Assembly (NCBI GenBank): GCA_033964015.1
Contig: CM066916.1
Span: forward strand, 14,982,501 to 15,046,500
DNA length: 64,000 nt
Source: Scolanthus callimorphus
Taxonomy: Eukaryota; Cnidaria; Anthozoa; Actiniaria; Edwardsiidae
Direction of reading: 5' to 3'
A model generated the notes under the pieces. It made no database searches. It had not been told where the DNA came from and saw only the letters and a list, made by a program, of their open reading frames with translations. Numbering within the stretch: position 1 is the first letter of the stretch; each line of letters opens with the position of its first letter. Below are positions 46,801 to 61,800 of the stretch, one piece after another. Position numbers and translations under genes: made by a program.

Positions 46801-49800
46801 CAATACAAATTAAAAATCTTTAGAAATTGATTTTTTTTGCCAAATGACCTCAAATTCAAGGTGCGTCTTATATACGGGTGCATCTTAGATACGGGTAAAT
46901 ACGGTAGTGCTGTACTGAATGCCTAAGGAAGGGTTGGCTATGACAAAATGTTGAATATGTAACACAAATCTGACACATCTTGCTATATGATAGAGTGCAA
47001 ACCATCATTTCAACCTTCATACAGAGGAACAAAAGCATAACAATATAATCTTCCATTTGTGGATAAAGGATCAGGCTACATGTCAGGTGTTCTGATGCGA
47101 ACTACTAATTTCTATTTTCAGCATTTGATAAGAAAGACACCCACTCACACAGGAAGAGGAGGAGCAAAAACAAAACACCAAGCGCAAAATGTTGGGCAAC
47201 ATCAGATTTATTGGTAAACAAACTACTTATTGGTCATATAGGACATTGCCCAGTGAACATGGGCTAATGCCCGGTGCACATTAGCGACATAAGGATGTTA
47301 TGTTGCAACAAAAAAGCATGGGAAAATAATTGAAATAATCAATATTTTCTGTGGATCATCATTAGATTACTTCACCCAGGGACATTGGGTGAAACTAAAT
47401 TTTGTTTCTGTGATATCTTTCTTATGCCGTTATGTCTCAAGTGTGCACCAGGCTTAACAGTAAGTGAAATCTGACCAAATTGCATCTATTTCAGTAAAAA
47501 GTGTTTCACATGCTAGGCCTAAATGTTAAGTAAAAGACACAGCTTCATGTCTATAGGATCTTAATTTTATATGCAAAACCAAAGCTTCTGAAACTTTAAT
47601 GGAATTGGTTATTTTGATTCCTGGAATATAAAAAAAATGGAATTGGTGGGATAAATGTGGAAAAGTTATTTACAGCATTTCAAGTAATGAAATTAGAATA
47701 CAGTGTACATGGGCCCTACACTGCAGTCAATAGTTATATAACCTATCTTGTTAGATGTGCATTTGTTTATACAAGTGCTGTTTATTATCTACAGGAGAGC
47801 TTGCTAAACTGGACATGCTTCATGAAACCATCTTACATAAATGTATCAAACAGGTATGGTATGGCAATGAATTTTTATACTACCTAACTGCACCTGAAAC
47901 ACCACAGAAAATGATATTTAGGCAAATCAGAATTGATTAAGGTAGGATGTGAGTAATGCAATTCCTACTGGTGTACTATAGAATAATAGCCCACTAGCAT
48001 AGTAGGGTCTGTTAGGGTCAAAAAACCTTCGGATCGTGCACTTTTGCGTACAGGCACCAAACATGGCACAAATGTTCCTTGGGTGATACCAAACAGTTTT
48101 AGAGGGGGTGCCACAAATGTTCGCCCTAGGGGGGAGGGGGCATTTTGTCCAAATTAGACAAAGGGATCTTTTGGGGGCTGCAAAGACCATACAGGCACCA
48201 AACTTGGCACAAATGTTCCTTGGTGATACCAAACAGTTTTAGAGGGGTGCCACAAATGTTCGCCCTAGGGGGGAGATGAGGGCATTTTGTCAAAATTAGA
48301 CATAAGGATCTTTTGGGGGCTGCAAAGACCGTACAGACACCAAACATGGCACAAATGTTCCTTGGGTGATACCAAACAGTTTTAGAGGGGGGTGCCACAA
48401 ATGTTCGCCCTAGGGGGGAGAGGAGGGCATTTTGTCCAAATTAGACATAAGGGATCTTTTGGGGGCTGCAAAGACCGTACAGGCACCAAACTTGTCACAA
48501 ACGTTCCTTGGATGATATCAAACAGTTTAAGATCGGGTTCCACAAATGTTCGCCCTAGGAGAGGGGAGGGGTATTTTGTCCAAATTAGACATGAGGGATC
48601 TTTTGGGGGCTGCAACGACCGTACAGGCACCAAACATGGCAGAAATGTTCCTTTGGACTTCAACCGGCGTCAAGGGTGTGTTCAAGCTACTGAAGGGCGG
48701 TTGCAAAGGCAAATGCACCAGCGGGCACTGAAAGTGCGACAAGTCCAACCTCCCATACACGGAACTGTGCACCTGTTCAGTCTCAAGGCAATTTATGCAC
48801 TAGATCTGGTGCCTTTGGACTCAACCCCTCTAAATGGAATTTTGCCCCTCTCCCTCTTCGGCAAACTTTTTGTGTCGTAACTTGTTTGGGTTTCAGACCA
48901 ATAAGGATTTGTAGCAAAAGACCCTATGGCTAATTTGGGCAAAATTCCCATTCCCCTCCCCCTCTAGGGCGAACATTTGTGGCGCTCCCTCTGAATCAGT
49001 TTGGTATCACCAAAGAAAGGCATGTGTGCCAAGTTTGGTGCTGTACGGTCTTGCGGCTCCCAAGGCCCCAATGCTAATTCGGAAAAAAATGCCCCTCCCC
49101 ATCCCCCTTGGACGGACATTTGTGACACCCCGTTTCAATTTGTTTAGTAACACCTAAGTAACATTTTGCTTCGTGTGGTGCCTGTATAGTCTATGAAGCT
49201 CAACAAGACACCCATGCTAATTCGGACAAAATTGCCCCACACCCCACCCCATTGGGCTAACATTTGTGACATCCCCCTCTTAATCTGATTGGTGTCACCC
49301 AAGGAACATTTGTGCAAAGTGTGATGCCTTTACGGTCTTTGCGGCTCCGAAAAGACCCCCATGCCTAATTCGGACAAAATTACCCCTCCCTACCCCCCAG
49401 CGCAAACATATGTGGCATCCCTTCTAAATGATATTTGGTATCTCCCAAGGAACATTTGTGCCAAGTTTGGTGCCTGTACGGTCTTTGCAGCCCTAAAAAG
49501 ATCCCTCATTTTGAAATTTGGACAAAATGCCCCCTCTCCTCCCCCCTAGGGCGAACATTTGTGGCACCCCCTCTAAATCTGTTTGGTATCACCCAAGGAA
49601 CACTTGTGCCAAGTTTGGTGCCTGTACGCAAAAGTGCACGATAAAATCGCTAACAGACCCTACTAGCAGGTTTTTGGGGCTGTTTTAGTCATTCTATGGC
49701 AAGAATTTAGTTCCGTGGCCAGTGACAAAATGTGGGTTACCCATCCCAACCTTCTGTAACTTGTCCATGACCCTCCTAGCAGACTCTCTGAAACAATGAA

Positions 49801-52800
49801 ATTTATTGTATGTTGCTGTAGGTATTGATACCGATTGTACAATAAGGAAGTGCCTCTTTAATATGACTAGTAATGTTATTGTTACATCCTCAGTTATTGG
49901 ACAAAAAGAAGCGTGCCTCGGTGGCGGACACGTCTGAAGACATGGAGTGCCTCTGTCACTTGATGAGGACGGTGGGATCTAGGATTGATGTACCAAAAGC
50001 CAAGGTAATCAAGAGAGTGATTCGTTTTGACACCTGGAAATTGCAGGAGGGGATCTTTTCAAGATAAAAACTGGACAAAGGGAGATGGGTCTTTCAGATG
50101 CCATATTTTCTGGAGGGGTCTTTCAATCTCATTCTAAGAGCCTAACACTATCCCCTGCCAGGAAGGTCCAGAAAGGACTGTGCTGTGGAATCTGGAATTT
50201 CCATGTTAGAATTCTGAGTTTCAGGTCATGACAAGAGAAAGTCATGATCAAGCTTGGCTATGATGTTTTTGTAGAACTCTTTCTAATTGTTAGCATTTTG
50301 TTAACATTTGTTTCAGCCACTGGTTGATCAGTACTTTGACCGTATAGCACAGATCATGAATCGTGCTGATCTGCCAGCAAGGATCCGCTTCATGTTGGAG
50401 GATTCTGTGGAGCTCAGAAACAACAAGGTACAGTATACATATACTGGTATAGCATACAATATACAGCATTTTATGATTAAAACGTAAAGTTTGAACTGCA
50501 CCATATCAGGGTCTAGCCACGTCATGTTTCACTTGTTGATCCATCATTTTTGCATGCTGTCTTTGGATGACAATCGCTGTTGTTGGGTTGGGTGAGTCTG
50601 CATTGTCAGTCAATGTGAACCGCTTGAGCCAATAAGATACTTATTATATCCAGTGCTGTAGTAGCCTGACATCTCTGGCAAGAAGCAGTCAGTCCTTTGT
50701 ACTAGGCAAAACGAGACAAGGATCAGTTCACTTGGTCGCATGTTACCTGGGTACAGCTGATATAGTTTGAGATTCAACATGTTTTATTAGTCCTATGAAA
50801 TTTTCTCTAGAGAGGACATCTAGCCCTAATAATCGACAATTCCAGAAATAATTTATGTACTATGTGCTCACGGTAAATGAGTGACATTTTGGCCCATCCA
50901 ACAAAGTGCAAACAATGTGCATATATTCTGGTATACTAACTGCCAGTCAAAGAACTTATATTATTCATTTGTGCTTGTTCAGTGGATCCCACGTAAAGTA
51001 GCCAGAGATGTGGGCCCCAAGACAATTTACCAAATACGTCAAGAGGCTTGGCAGGTAACATACTAATTAAGCATTTTGACCTCCATATGCAGGGCTTCTG
51101 GAAAAAACGCGGGAAAAATACCGAAATTACGCGGGGTTTGATATTACACGGAAAATCGTGAATTACACGGCAAATTACATGGGATTGTGCGATAATTTTG
51201 GAGAAATTCAGCTATGTTTGTTTTGTTTAGATGAAAATACTTCTCCGTACCGTTGTGACGATGAAAATACATGAAACAAAATATAACTTCAAATATGATA
51301 ATCAAAGAGAATGTTCACTGCAAACTAGTGCACGATCTTTAGTGGGAACTAAGTGATGTCTGTAAACAGTTCTGAACTCCAAAAATATCATTTCGTTGTT
51401 TAGCGTCTTTGGAAGAAGTATGTAGTTTTTCGAGTCAAACAAACCAACTCTTTTCTAATCCGACTTTTGATTCACTTTCATAATTGGGCCCAAGAAAATC
51501 ACCAATAAGATGACGCTTACTATGCGCTACAACTAGTCCCTCACGTTTTTCATAGAAAGCCTAGTCGCTCTCGATATTTTTTCTCAGACCGTTCTTTCGC
51601 AATTTTGAGGAAATGAAACTGCAATTTTCTTCGAAAATGATCGGTCAGAACCCAAAATCAATTGTTATAAAAGGCACCTGAGCTATCTTACACGGGATTA
51701 CGCGGGAATTAATGGATTACGCGGAAAAAGGCAAATAATGCGTTTCCGCACAAGCGCGTAATTCCAGAAGCCTTACATGGTATTTTGATTATGCCATAAA
51801 CAAATTCATAAAGTTCTTGTCTTTGTGTACACGTTTGTGACATCCTCCTAATGGTACTTTGATCTAATTTCCAGGAATTCCCTGCTGGCTATCCGTCTTC
51901 CCAAACAGGTGGTGGCGCACCCAGGAACTCCCCTCCTCACCCCCCTGGTAATTGGTTTGGCAGGCCCCATCATGGACCAAGGATGCAAGGTGGGAGACCT
52001 GGGGAACCCCTACAAGGGCGTGGCCTGAATGACGTCTTTCTCATGGATGAGAACGGGAAGGGACCAAGGTTTGACGAGTATGGGAAGGGAATGGAGACCA
52101 GGCCATCTTATGGGTTGAGGTATGTATGAGAGAGGTGTGACTGCACTAATCCGAGATCTGATCAAAGAATAAGTCAGGATAAAGCTAAATCACGTTTTTC
52201 TTATTCCAAATGTAGTTTCTTCGAAAGGCACAAACATTATTGTTAATGTATTTCCAAATGTCTGACTAGTATCTGGAAGGTCGTGGGTTAGATTCCCATC
52301 TCTGAACTCAGAATTTTCTCCGGTGTTCTTTCATAGTCACCTATTATTCACTTCACTACTCATATATCTATCACGAGTGATGCAATCTGATTGGTTCCAA
52401 TACTCACTGTCTATTACGTGATAAAAATAAAATAAGTTGCGAAAAATCGTAGCACTTTCTCAAAACACTATATTGATAGATTTTAGCGAGGTAAAGAATG
52501 TAGTATGTTTCCCTTTAAGGACACCGTAAACCTTCGCGGGTACCCTTCGCGCAAAATTTCTCTACGCGGCGCATTGAATAAACCCCAAAAACTAGATATC
52601 ATTTTAAAGCTTAATAAACATAGTTTATGATGACGCACTTTTTATTCTGTTTTTTCGAAATCTGCTCTAACGCGGAAAGGAAACGATAAAAAGGTGCGAT
52701 TTAAATATGCAAAATGTTCGTATAGAAATACGGCGCGCATTGGCTTCAATCTGTCTTAAATCAATCAACACTCATTGAATGACTAAAGTGTGTCGGCGAT

Positions 52801-55800
52801 TTTTAATATATTAATCCATTCCAGAATAAGAGCTTCCAAAAGTTGAAGGTTCATTTATTTGACGAGTTTCGGCCTTCGAACAGTAATAAAAGTGCGAGAA
52901 ATCAAAATATCAAAAATCGCCGACACACTTTCGAAGATCAAAGTTTGGACTAGCTGCTCGCAAAATTTGAAAGCAATCGTGCAAATACTTGTGGGCGAAC
53001 ATTTTGGGTCTTTCCATTGAAACGGCAGCAAAATCAATACCGAGTTATAGCCATTTGATTATAGCCATTAATCCATTCCAGAATAAGAACTTCCAAAAGT
53101 TGAAGGTTCATTTATTTGACGAGTTTCGGCCTTCGAACAGTAATAAAAGTGCGAGAAATCAAAATATCAAAAATCGCCGACACACTTTCGAAGATCAAAG
53201 TTTTGGACTAGCTGCTCGCAAAATTTGAAAGCAATCGTGCAAATACTTGTGGGCGAACATTTTGGGTCTTTCCATCATACTAGTCCAATACTCTGACAAA
53301 TTTATGCTGGTATTGTTCTCTTCCATTGTATTGCCTCGTTCTATAATACACTCCATTGCACTCTATTGTTTTAGACAATACCTTGCATAATTTGTCAGTG
53401 TATTGGACAACCCTCCTTTCCATTGAAACGGCAGCAAAATCAATACCGAGTTATAGCCATTTGAAGTTGTGTCAACATCTGAAGCGCTAACAGCAGGAGA
53501 GCAAACAAACGTGACACGATTGGCCAATTGGAGACAAGCCTTCTCTGTGCGCGGGAAAGTATTACCGTGCTCAGATTTCATGTTGTGCTTGAGCTTTGGT
53601 ACTTGTGGTAATCGCTTTCTCCAACATCTTCGACCTTTTCCAGCAGCCAAATTTTGATAAATAATTAGACTGCTTGCAGCCCCTTCTCCGGCGAACGTCC
53701 GTAAGTCGAGAGAAGCGAACGTCCGTAAATCGAGAGAAATCCCGCGGCGGCGCGCTTCGGTTTGTTTACAAGTGTCGAGTTACCAGGAGAGAGAGAGAGA
53801 AGCGAACGTCCGTAAATCGAGAGAAATCCCGCGGCGGCGCGCTTCGGTTTGTTTACAAGTGTAGAGTTACCAGGAGAGAGAGAGAGACGCGCCACGGGGG
53901 AAAACGCCGGAAGCGCGCCGCCGCGGTTCTCTCGATTTACGGACGTTCGCTTCTCTCGATTTACGGACGTTCGCCGGAGAAGGGCTGCAAGCAGTCTAAT
54001 AAATAATGGGCAAAGTGCCTCTTCAACGAAGAAAGCCAGGCAAGAACATGCCAGGCAAGAAGCGCCAATTTCCTGACCCGAAGGCTAAGTAAACAAGATT
54101 AAAAGATTATAGCGCCTGAATCATGTAACGCAATACAGTTGAAAACTAGATTTTCTTATTTTTCTTCGTGAAATATAAGTTATTTTAATTTTCTTTTTTG
54201 GAGTATTGAAGTTCCTTCCCTAACTTATCGACTGGGATAAAAACAAAAAATTCGTCAAAATGACACCCGCGAAGGTTTACGGTATCCTTAAGTGAAGTTG
54301 TAATCTCGGTGCTACGCGCCTCGTTAACTCACAGAAAACTCGAACTCATGTAAACGTTATTTTTCAGGCTTACTGTGTTTGCTAATCTTTTGTACTTTCT
54401 TTATTTTTAAAGTTACAATGAGGATGAATTTGAAAACTTCACCCCTAAAGATCCCTGGGCTGGGCTTGCTGAGACAACAGCACGGTTTTCACCACCGACT
54501 GGTTCCCCACCAACATCACGGCATCAGCAGTACTATGACAGAGGGTCCCCACCTACATCGAGGCATCAGCAGTACTATGATAGGGGTCACCACCAACATC
54601 AAGGCATCAGCAGTACTATGATAGGGGGTCACCACCAGGATCTCGTGGCCAACAATACGGTGAGACAGCCCATTAATAGACAGTTATTGTTTCTGTCACA
54701 GCTAAAACTGTAGCCTATGTTTAGCCACCCTCCTCCTCTCAATAAAACTCACAAGACTCTGATGATCTTGCAGGATCTCGACGTCCTCCTCCCCGACCAA
54801 GTCAGCTAGCTACAGATGGAGAGGTAATGAGATAACTACCCTTTGTCAAGTTCCACTATTTTCTTCCATGAATGCTGCATTCTTATTGGTTGACCTGGTA
54901 GCAGCCTTGAGTTATTTCCCTTACCCTAACTCGGATTTGGTATGACTGTGAAAAGTGCCGCGACAAAGTTATGCCGCGCCGCGACGACGCGATTTCATCC
55001 CCCGTCTACAGTAGGCAAACGACACTGCAAAGTTGAATCAAATATATAACTGGTTTAGCACCAGCCTTAAACATTAAAAGTCATAATGCTAAGTTGTCCT
55101 TACACAAGATCAGCCATATTAGAAATGGTGTTATTGCAACAGGGTTGGGCTTGGGTTGCTATTTTTCGGGATCATCTTCAAGATGAAATGAACATTCTAG
55201 TTGTATCCGTGACTACAAATGACGGAACTATATAGTTTTTGTCGTGATCATGGTGACTCAGATTTTATCTATATCGTCCCAGCGGTTTCGCCATGTTTAT
55301 TGCAGTTTTCTTTGTGTTTTAGATAAGCCTTCGTCCAGCGAGAGATTCCATGGCCGCTAAGACACTTGGAATGAGTGCTCGATCACAGGGAAAACTAGTA
55401 AGTGTAATAGAATCAGGGCATTTCAATTTCTACGTCCACCAAACTAGACTCATCGGGATCGAGCGCAACCGTCCGTTTCATTAGCTTGTAAAACCCAAAA
55501 CTATCAGGCTTCAACAGCAGTGGGTCCGGTTGCTCGAAAGTGGTTCAGCACTAATCCAGGATTAATTACCATGGTGACTCGATGGTTTTGTTCAGAACTA
55601 AACCTGGTTTAAATTCCATCCACCTTTGAACCAGGCCTCTTCTGTAGTCGCGTAGCAACTACGCACGTGCATGCAGTAAATGGAAAAAAGAAATGCAGGC
55701 TAAAAATAACGGCTGCTAGAATAGCGGACATAAAGACCGGTCATACCTTGTTTCTGATCGGCCATATACGCACAAGAGATGAAGACTCGTGTTATACAGC

Positions 55801-58800
55801 CGATTGCGTTTGACTGTTTAACCCTAACAGTTCGCACGTTATGTTTGAACGTTCGAAAGTCACGTTTCTAGGATGGAACGAGACGTCTCTATCGACACCC
55901 ACAGAGTTCTGCCCTCTGATTGGTCAGTGAAATATAAACGTGCAAACGTAACGTGCGAGCTGTTTGGGTGAAACAGTCAAACGCAATCGGCTGTATGTGG
56001 CCAGTAAAAATGTCTGGTGGACTTTCAATTTCGGACGGACATTGTCCGATGATCGGCTCTTATTTTTAGCCGTGGAAATAGAAAGAAGGGCTGATGAAAA
56101 CAATTCAGTGCGTACTTTCTGTCTATGTCCCTGCCTGTGCCTGTTAATAGACGGCGGAATGAATTTTTAATGAGGGTTTTATATCATTTTCAGGATCCAC
56201 TGAACAGGAACAAGGCTCCTCCCATTATTGAAAAACCCAAACCAAAGAAACCGCAAGGTCCAAGTAAAGCCGACCTTGAGAAACAAATGGTAAAACAAAT
56301 GCCTGACCTGATAAAGATCGGTTTCTATGTTTTCATTCTTATTCGAATACTCATACGTGTTTCGCTTGTTGTGTTATTACTAGGCTGGTATTTTGAAAGA
56401 TTACTTGGCAAATAAGGATGATGCTGCTGCTCTGAAAGCTATTAAAAACATGAAGGCAGAAAAGTAAGTTCTGATCATAAATTTGTAGCCACAAATATGA
56501 TTTTCTTATCTTGTTCATGTGAGTAATGTTGAACTAGCCTGATGTCTTAGGCGCCTGTAGAATGAACTATGACTGAACATGTTAGAAATGTTAGAATGTT
56601 AGAAACTTAGCTTGTTTTTAGATCTATGAAAGGTCATGAATATCAACAGCAAATCATATGATGTAAAATAAAATAAACAGAGGGTGTTCTCCTCATCCTG
56701 AATAAACTCAAAAGCGGTCGAAAGTACACGACCGCTACCGAGGAGAAGGTGAAGGGCTTATCGGGCTGCATGAGATGGCGCAAATTGCTGCCGCTAGGCT
56801 TACAATTACGAGTACTCTTTTGAGAGCCAAGCCATTACACAGGCAACCCCCTACTTTTATGAGGAGTGCAATGGGTTCTTTATCGTGTTAGAAGGGAAAG
56901 CAGACGGTTCTTCGATTTATTGTCTCATCCGAAAGACTTAAGTGTCGCCATGGTGTAATGACATCCGTGCCATTTCTACAGGAATTGCAAAAGCCATGTG
57001 CTTCAGGCATTAACATGGGTTTGGAACAGAACGAAGAGGAGCGTGAGCTGATTTGTCAGCTTGTTCAGTCTCTTCATAAGGAAGGCCTTACCAACACTGA
57101 AACCATCGTGCAGGGACTGCAGAGTGTGTTAGATGAGAAAGCCAGTAGTTCAGAAGGGGCTAAAGAGTACATTGCTTCTATTTCTGCCAGGACTATAGTT
57201 CAGGTAACGTGGCCTTGGTGGTACAGAACAGATTTCGTATGACTGAAAAGTGGCGCGGCACTGTCGTGGTCGTGGCACGGAACCTGGCCGGCCGTAGATA
57301 CGGAATGAAATCGCGTAGTCGCGGTACAGTCACGGTCGCGGCACGACACAACTCTTTCGCGGCACTTTTCACAGTCGTACGAAATCTGCTCTATTCCATG
57401 TTTTCGTGGGAAGCAATAAATACGGAAAAATGACGATAAAATCTTTATGCCAAATTTCGACTTCATGGCATATAAATACACACTGATAAGACAACAAAAT
57501 TTGCGTTGCCAAATTTTCGGCTTTATTATAAGCCTTTATCAGGGCTACTGATGAAGCAAGCCAAATTTTTGTGGTCATGCCCTCCCGATTAGTGGATCAT
57601 AACTGGAAACCTAGTGAAGGGTTAATTTAGCAAGTTTAGCTACAGTCCAATTAACAAGAACAACAGGAAAATAATTATCTAGATTTTATCAAGCGGATAG
57701 AATTGGATTGTCAGTTGGCTTTTTTGCAATTTGATAAAGCAAGCCTTGCAATCCATCCATACAAGTGTTATTTTGGATCCCATTCTTTCAGTTTGTATTG
57801 TAGCTTGCTGAAGTTTGGGCTTCTAAAAGCTTTTAAGGGTGACCGGGTCACGTGACCTATTAGTGCAAAGGGCCTATTCCACGTTAAATCTCACTCGTTT
57901 TTTAGCCAATCAACACGCGAGTTGAGCTATTGGATTGACTTAATAGACCACCAGATTATAACATTTTGATGAAACAACCGTGACACAGCCGACGTAGAAA
58001 TGCTGCTGACGTGATACTTTCTTGACTAAAGGCTGACAAATGATTTACTTACTACAGCAAAACCTGTGTCTTGGCGAAGTTGAAGGTCTTCACTATTGCA
58101 TCTAAAGCACCAATACTTCATTAACTTATTTTAACAGGGTCTTGTAACACTCAGTGATATCGGTTTCAGTGATGGAAGGCGGAAGTTTCTATCCAACACT
58201 TCTGTTGGTGTTGAAGAAACTTGAAGAGCTGAATGGCCAGGTAAGAAATATTAAAGCTAAATTGCAGTACATAAGAATATCGTGACCTATGGGAGATAAA
58301 TAATAGAAATATTATACACAGTCACATGAGAGCTATCTTTACAGGAATGGTTGCGAAATGCCTTCAACGATTCCAAGATCGACTTGCTCAAGACTTTGCC
58401 AGGTATGATCAATCCTTCATGAGACATATGAGGAACAAAACTAACAGATAGGATATATTGAAAGTTTTAGTTACTCATTTAACCTTATATTTGATATTTT
58501 GTTCTCTTTGTAACAGAATCCGCTCGGAATAGTGGCAAAATGATGGCGATTTTAGATGAAAAGGTAGGTCAGGAGTTGTGAGAAACCAAATGTAGCATTC
58601 AATCCTCGTTAAAAACATTGGGTGACTTCCCCGATTTTCATTGTCCTTGTCACGACAAACAAGGACCAAACTGTAAAAAGAGTTCAGTGGATACATAGAC
58701 TTCCAAATCCCTCCTTGGGATGGCAACATGACAAACGTTTCCTTTAACTTATTTGTTTCAGTCGTTGTCGTTCTTGTTTCCCCTCCTGAGGATCCAAGCA

Positions 58801-61800
58801 GACCTTTTCAAAAAGATCGAAGAGGATCCCAACTCCTCAACAGTCTACAAATGGATCAAAGTAAGATGCATCACCAATAAGTACATTCCCAGGCAGACAG
58901 TACAATGTATCAAATGCAGTTTAAAAATTATACTTCGCTGTCTTGAAACACTTCATTGAACTTCAAAGGACTTCTTTGAAAAACGTTTTGATGTAAAATC
59001 AATGGAGATGAAGGAAGCCACTTGTAAGGATTTCAGTTCATCCAGACCTTACAGCTAAAACTGTTGCATCACGACCCACGTTTTCAAAAACATCAGATTA
59101 TTTTGGATTTTTGACTTTGCTGTTCCGCCAATCAAACTGTCTGAGCCAATGAAACTCTTGCCCTTTTTCGCCTAGTGCAGTCAACTAGCTTCCCTCTAAA
59201 CTAAAACCAGACGTCGCGACAGAAAGCCAGGCGACTGCACTAGGCGAAACAGGGCAAGAATCTGATTGGCTCATAAGATTTGAGTGGCGGAACAGCAAAG
59301 CCAAAAACAAATCGATGTTTTGAAAACGCGTGTCGCGATGCAACGATTTTAGCTGTAAAGCCAAAGCCGTTGTTTCGCGCTGTGTATTTCCAAACCTGGT
59401 TTGATTTGGGTTTTTCTGTTCCGTCAGTCAAACCATCTAAGCCATCAGGTCCTTGGCCTGTTACGCCTAGTACAGTCAACTGGGTTTTAATCGCGAAAGA
59501 AAGCCAATCGACTGCACTAGGCGTAACAAGGCAAGGACCTGATTGGCTTAGATTGTTAGCAGCGCGAACCATCTAAGCCAATCAAGTCCTTGGCCTGTTT
59601 CGCCTGGTGCAGTCAACTGGGTTTTCGTCGCGACAGAAAGCCAATCGACTGCACTAGGCGTAACAAGGCAAGGACCTGGTTGGCTTAGATTGTAAGCAGC
59701 GCGATCCATCTAAGCAAATCAGGTCCTTGGCCTGTTACGCCTAGTAAAGTCAACTGGGTTTTCGTCGCGACAGAAAGCCAGTCGACTGCACTAGGCGAAA
59801 CAAGGCAATGACCTCATTGGCTTAGATTGTAAGCTACGCGAAGCAAGACTTTAGCTGTAACACCTGTGGATGAGATCAAAGCGCTAAAGCAATTGAAGGA
59901 AGCATGTGCTTTATTTGTTTGTTTGTTTGTTTGTTTGTTTTTTACAGGAAAATGTCGATAGCTCCCTCCACACACAACCCGAGTTCATTATTGCCATATC
60001 TACCTGGTAAGGAAACATTTGAAATAATTGTATAAAAAAATGCTTTATTGCCGAACCTCAAATAATGTTATGGCTCTCAGGCACGCATCGCTACTACGGA
60101 AATCATGCAGACAAAAGCACGAACCCTAACCGGTAACCCGATTACTAAGCCAAACCCTAACCAGTGCGCTACGAGTGAATTCGCTGGGTTGGAGGTGCTT
60201 TTCATTGGATTTGTACTGTTTTTCATTAGCATCTATAGAACGAAGCTATATGAATGATAATGACTAATTATCCCAAGGGATCAGAAATGGCAACGACCTT
60301 TCTGAAAAGGCATCGACCGTTCAGAGAAATGGCAACGACCGTTCTAAAAGGCAACGATGGTTTACGAAAGGGAAACTAGCGATGACGGAGCCGGGGGCCC
60401 CCAAAAGTTCGCCAAGTTTTCATACATTTTCACTAAACTCAGCCTCCCCATCTTGCCATACAATCTTACTAATGAGCTCCCCCCCCCCCCCCCCCCCCCC
60501 CCTCCCCAATTTGAAAACTGTTTCGCCAGTTCTAGGTGATTTGAAACATTGACAGGTAAAACCTATAATGATATTACACAACGCGGTTGCATTATGAAAA
60601 GCATATGATCGCCCTAACAAAATTTACCATCGCCCATAATTTCCATTTAATTTTTAGCGTTCTGTCATTTGCTACACAAGACAGTACTCTTGGCAAAGGA
60701 ATAGACTTCACCATGGCACCAGACAAAGAACTCGTGGAGAAAGAGAAACTTGCAGTAAAAAAACTGAAGGTAATGCAACCTGAACTTGGCGCTTTCGCTA
60801 CTAGAGGTCTATTGATAATAGTCCCCTAGTAGCGTGACCAGTCAGAATTCAGCATTGACAGTAGTCCACTAGCTGGGTGACACTATATATTTTGAGTGGC
60901 GTTTCGTTGGCAATATTGTATTATTTTTTCTTTGCCGAAACTTCACCGTGGTGAACTCCATCAAATTGTTGAGGGTTTTATCTCGCAAACTACATTATGT
61001 AAGACGGAGCTTCTTGACTAACAGGAGTTACTGAAGTTACGCCTTGCATGTTTTTATTGTAAGAACCCGTGGCCTTTCAGCGAAGATGAACCCAGTCGAG
61101 CAAAAAGGAGAAGAAACAAAATAAGACTCAAAACTTTGGTTTGCGAACTTTACCCTTGGACCTGGGTAGGATGAAATGTACGCAATGTACGGAATTGGAA
61201 AACATTGTACCATCGCACGATAGGAAATCTCATCAGTGGACATAAAGGCCAATCTAGCTTATTTCACTTTTACGATTCCTGATCATCGTTTCTGTCCTTA
61301 GCCTCTTCTGGATAAGTTCTTGCACGAGAAGTTGGAACTCCAAGTTAGCGCGCTGTACGCCCTACAGGTCTTCTGTCACATCAACAACTATCCAAAAGGT
61401 GAGACATAAAATATATAAACCATCCAAAGATGTGAAAAGCGAGGTATTTGTTTGCGTGCAGTCAAATGTTGATCTCGCTACTGAATTTGTTCGGACGGAA
61501 ATAGCTTTTTGGACCGTGGACCTAAAAGCAGCTATCATATCATACTCTATAGAGCGGATTTCAGATGACCGCTGAAAGTTAGCCAGACTTGCTTTAGTCA
61601 GCGCTTCTATTGGTCGAGAGAAAAGTATTTCTTCTTTCAACCAATCAAACGTCACGACTAAATGCAAATCTGACTTACTGCGCCTCCTAATTGGTTTGTT
61701 GTTGAATGGCTTCCGCTCCTGATTGGCTAGTGGTTTTATATTTGCGTCTAGTTTTGGGCACTCATCTGATATCCGCTCTATCGTAAGAGGTTTCCAAATG

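Noticed and set aside
45988..47213. Alternative splicing (donor AAG|GTAGTA at 45994 with acceptor CACACAG before 47153) to bypass the 47140 frame break
   Set aside because: It does restore frame, but drops the conserved FDKKDTP segment whose length matches the human protein exactly; a missing C is simpler. It remains testable by cDNA.
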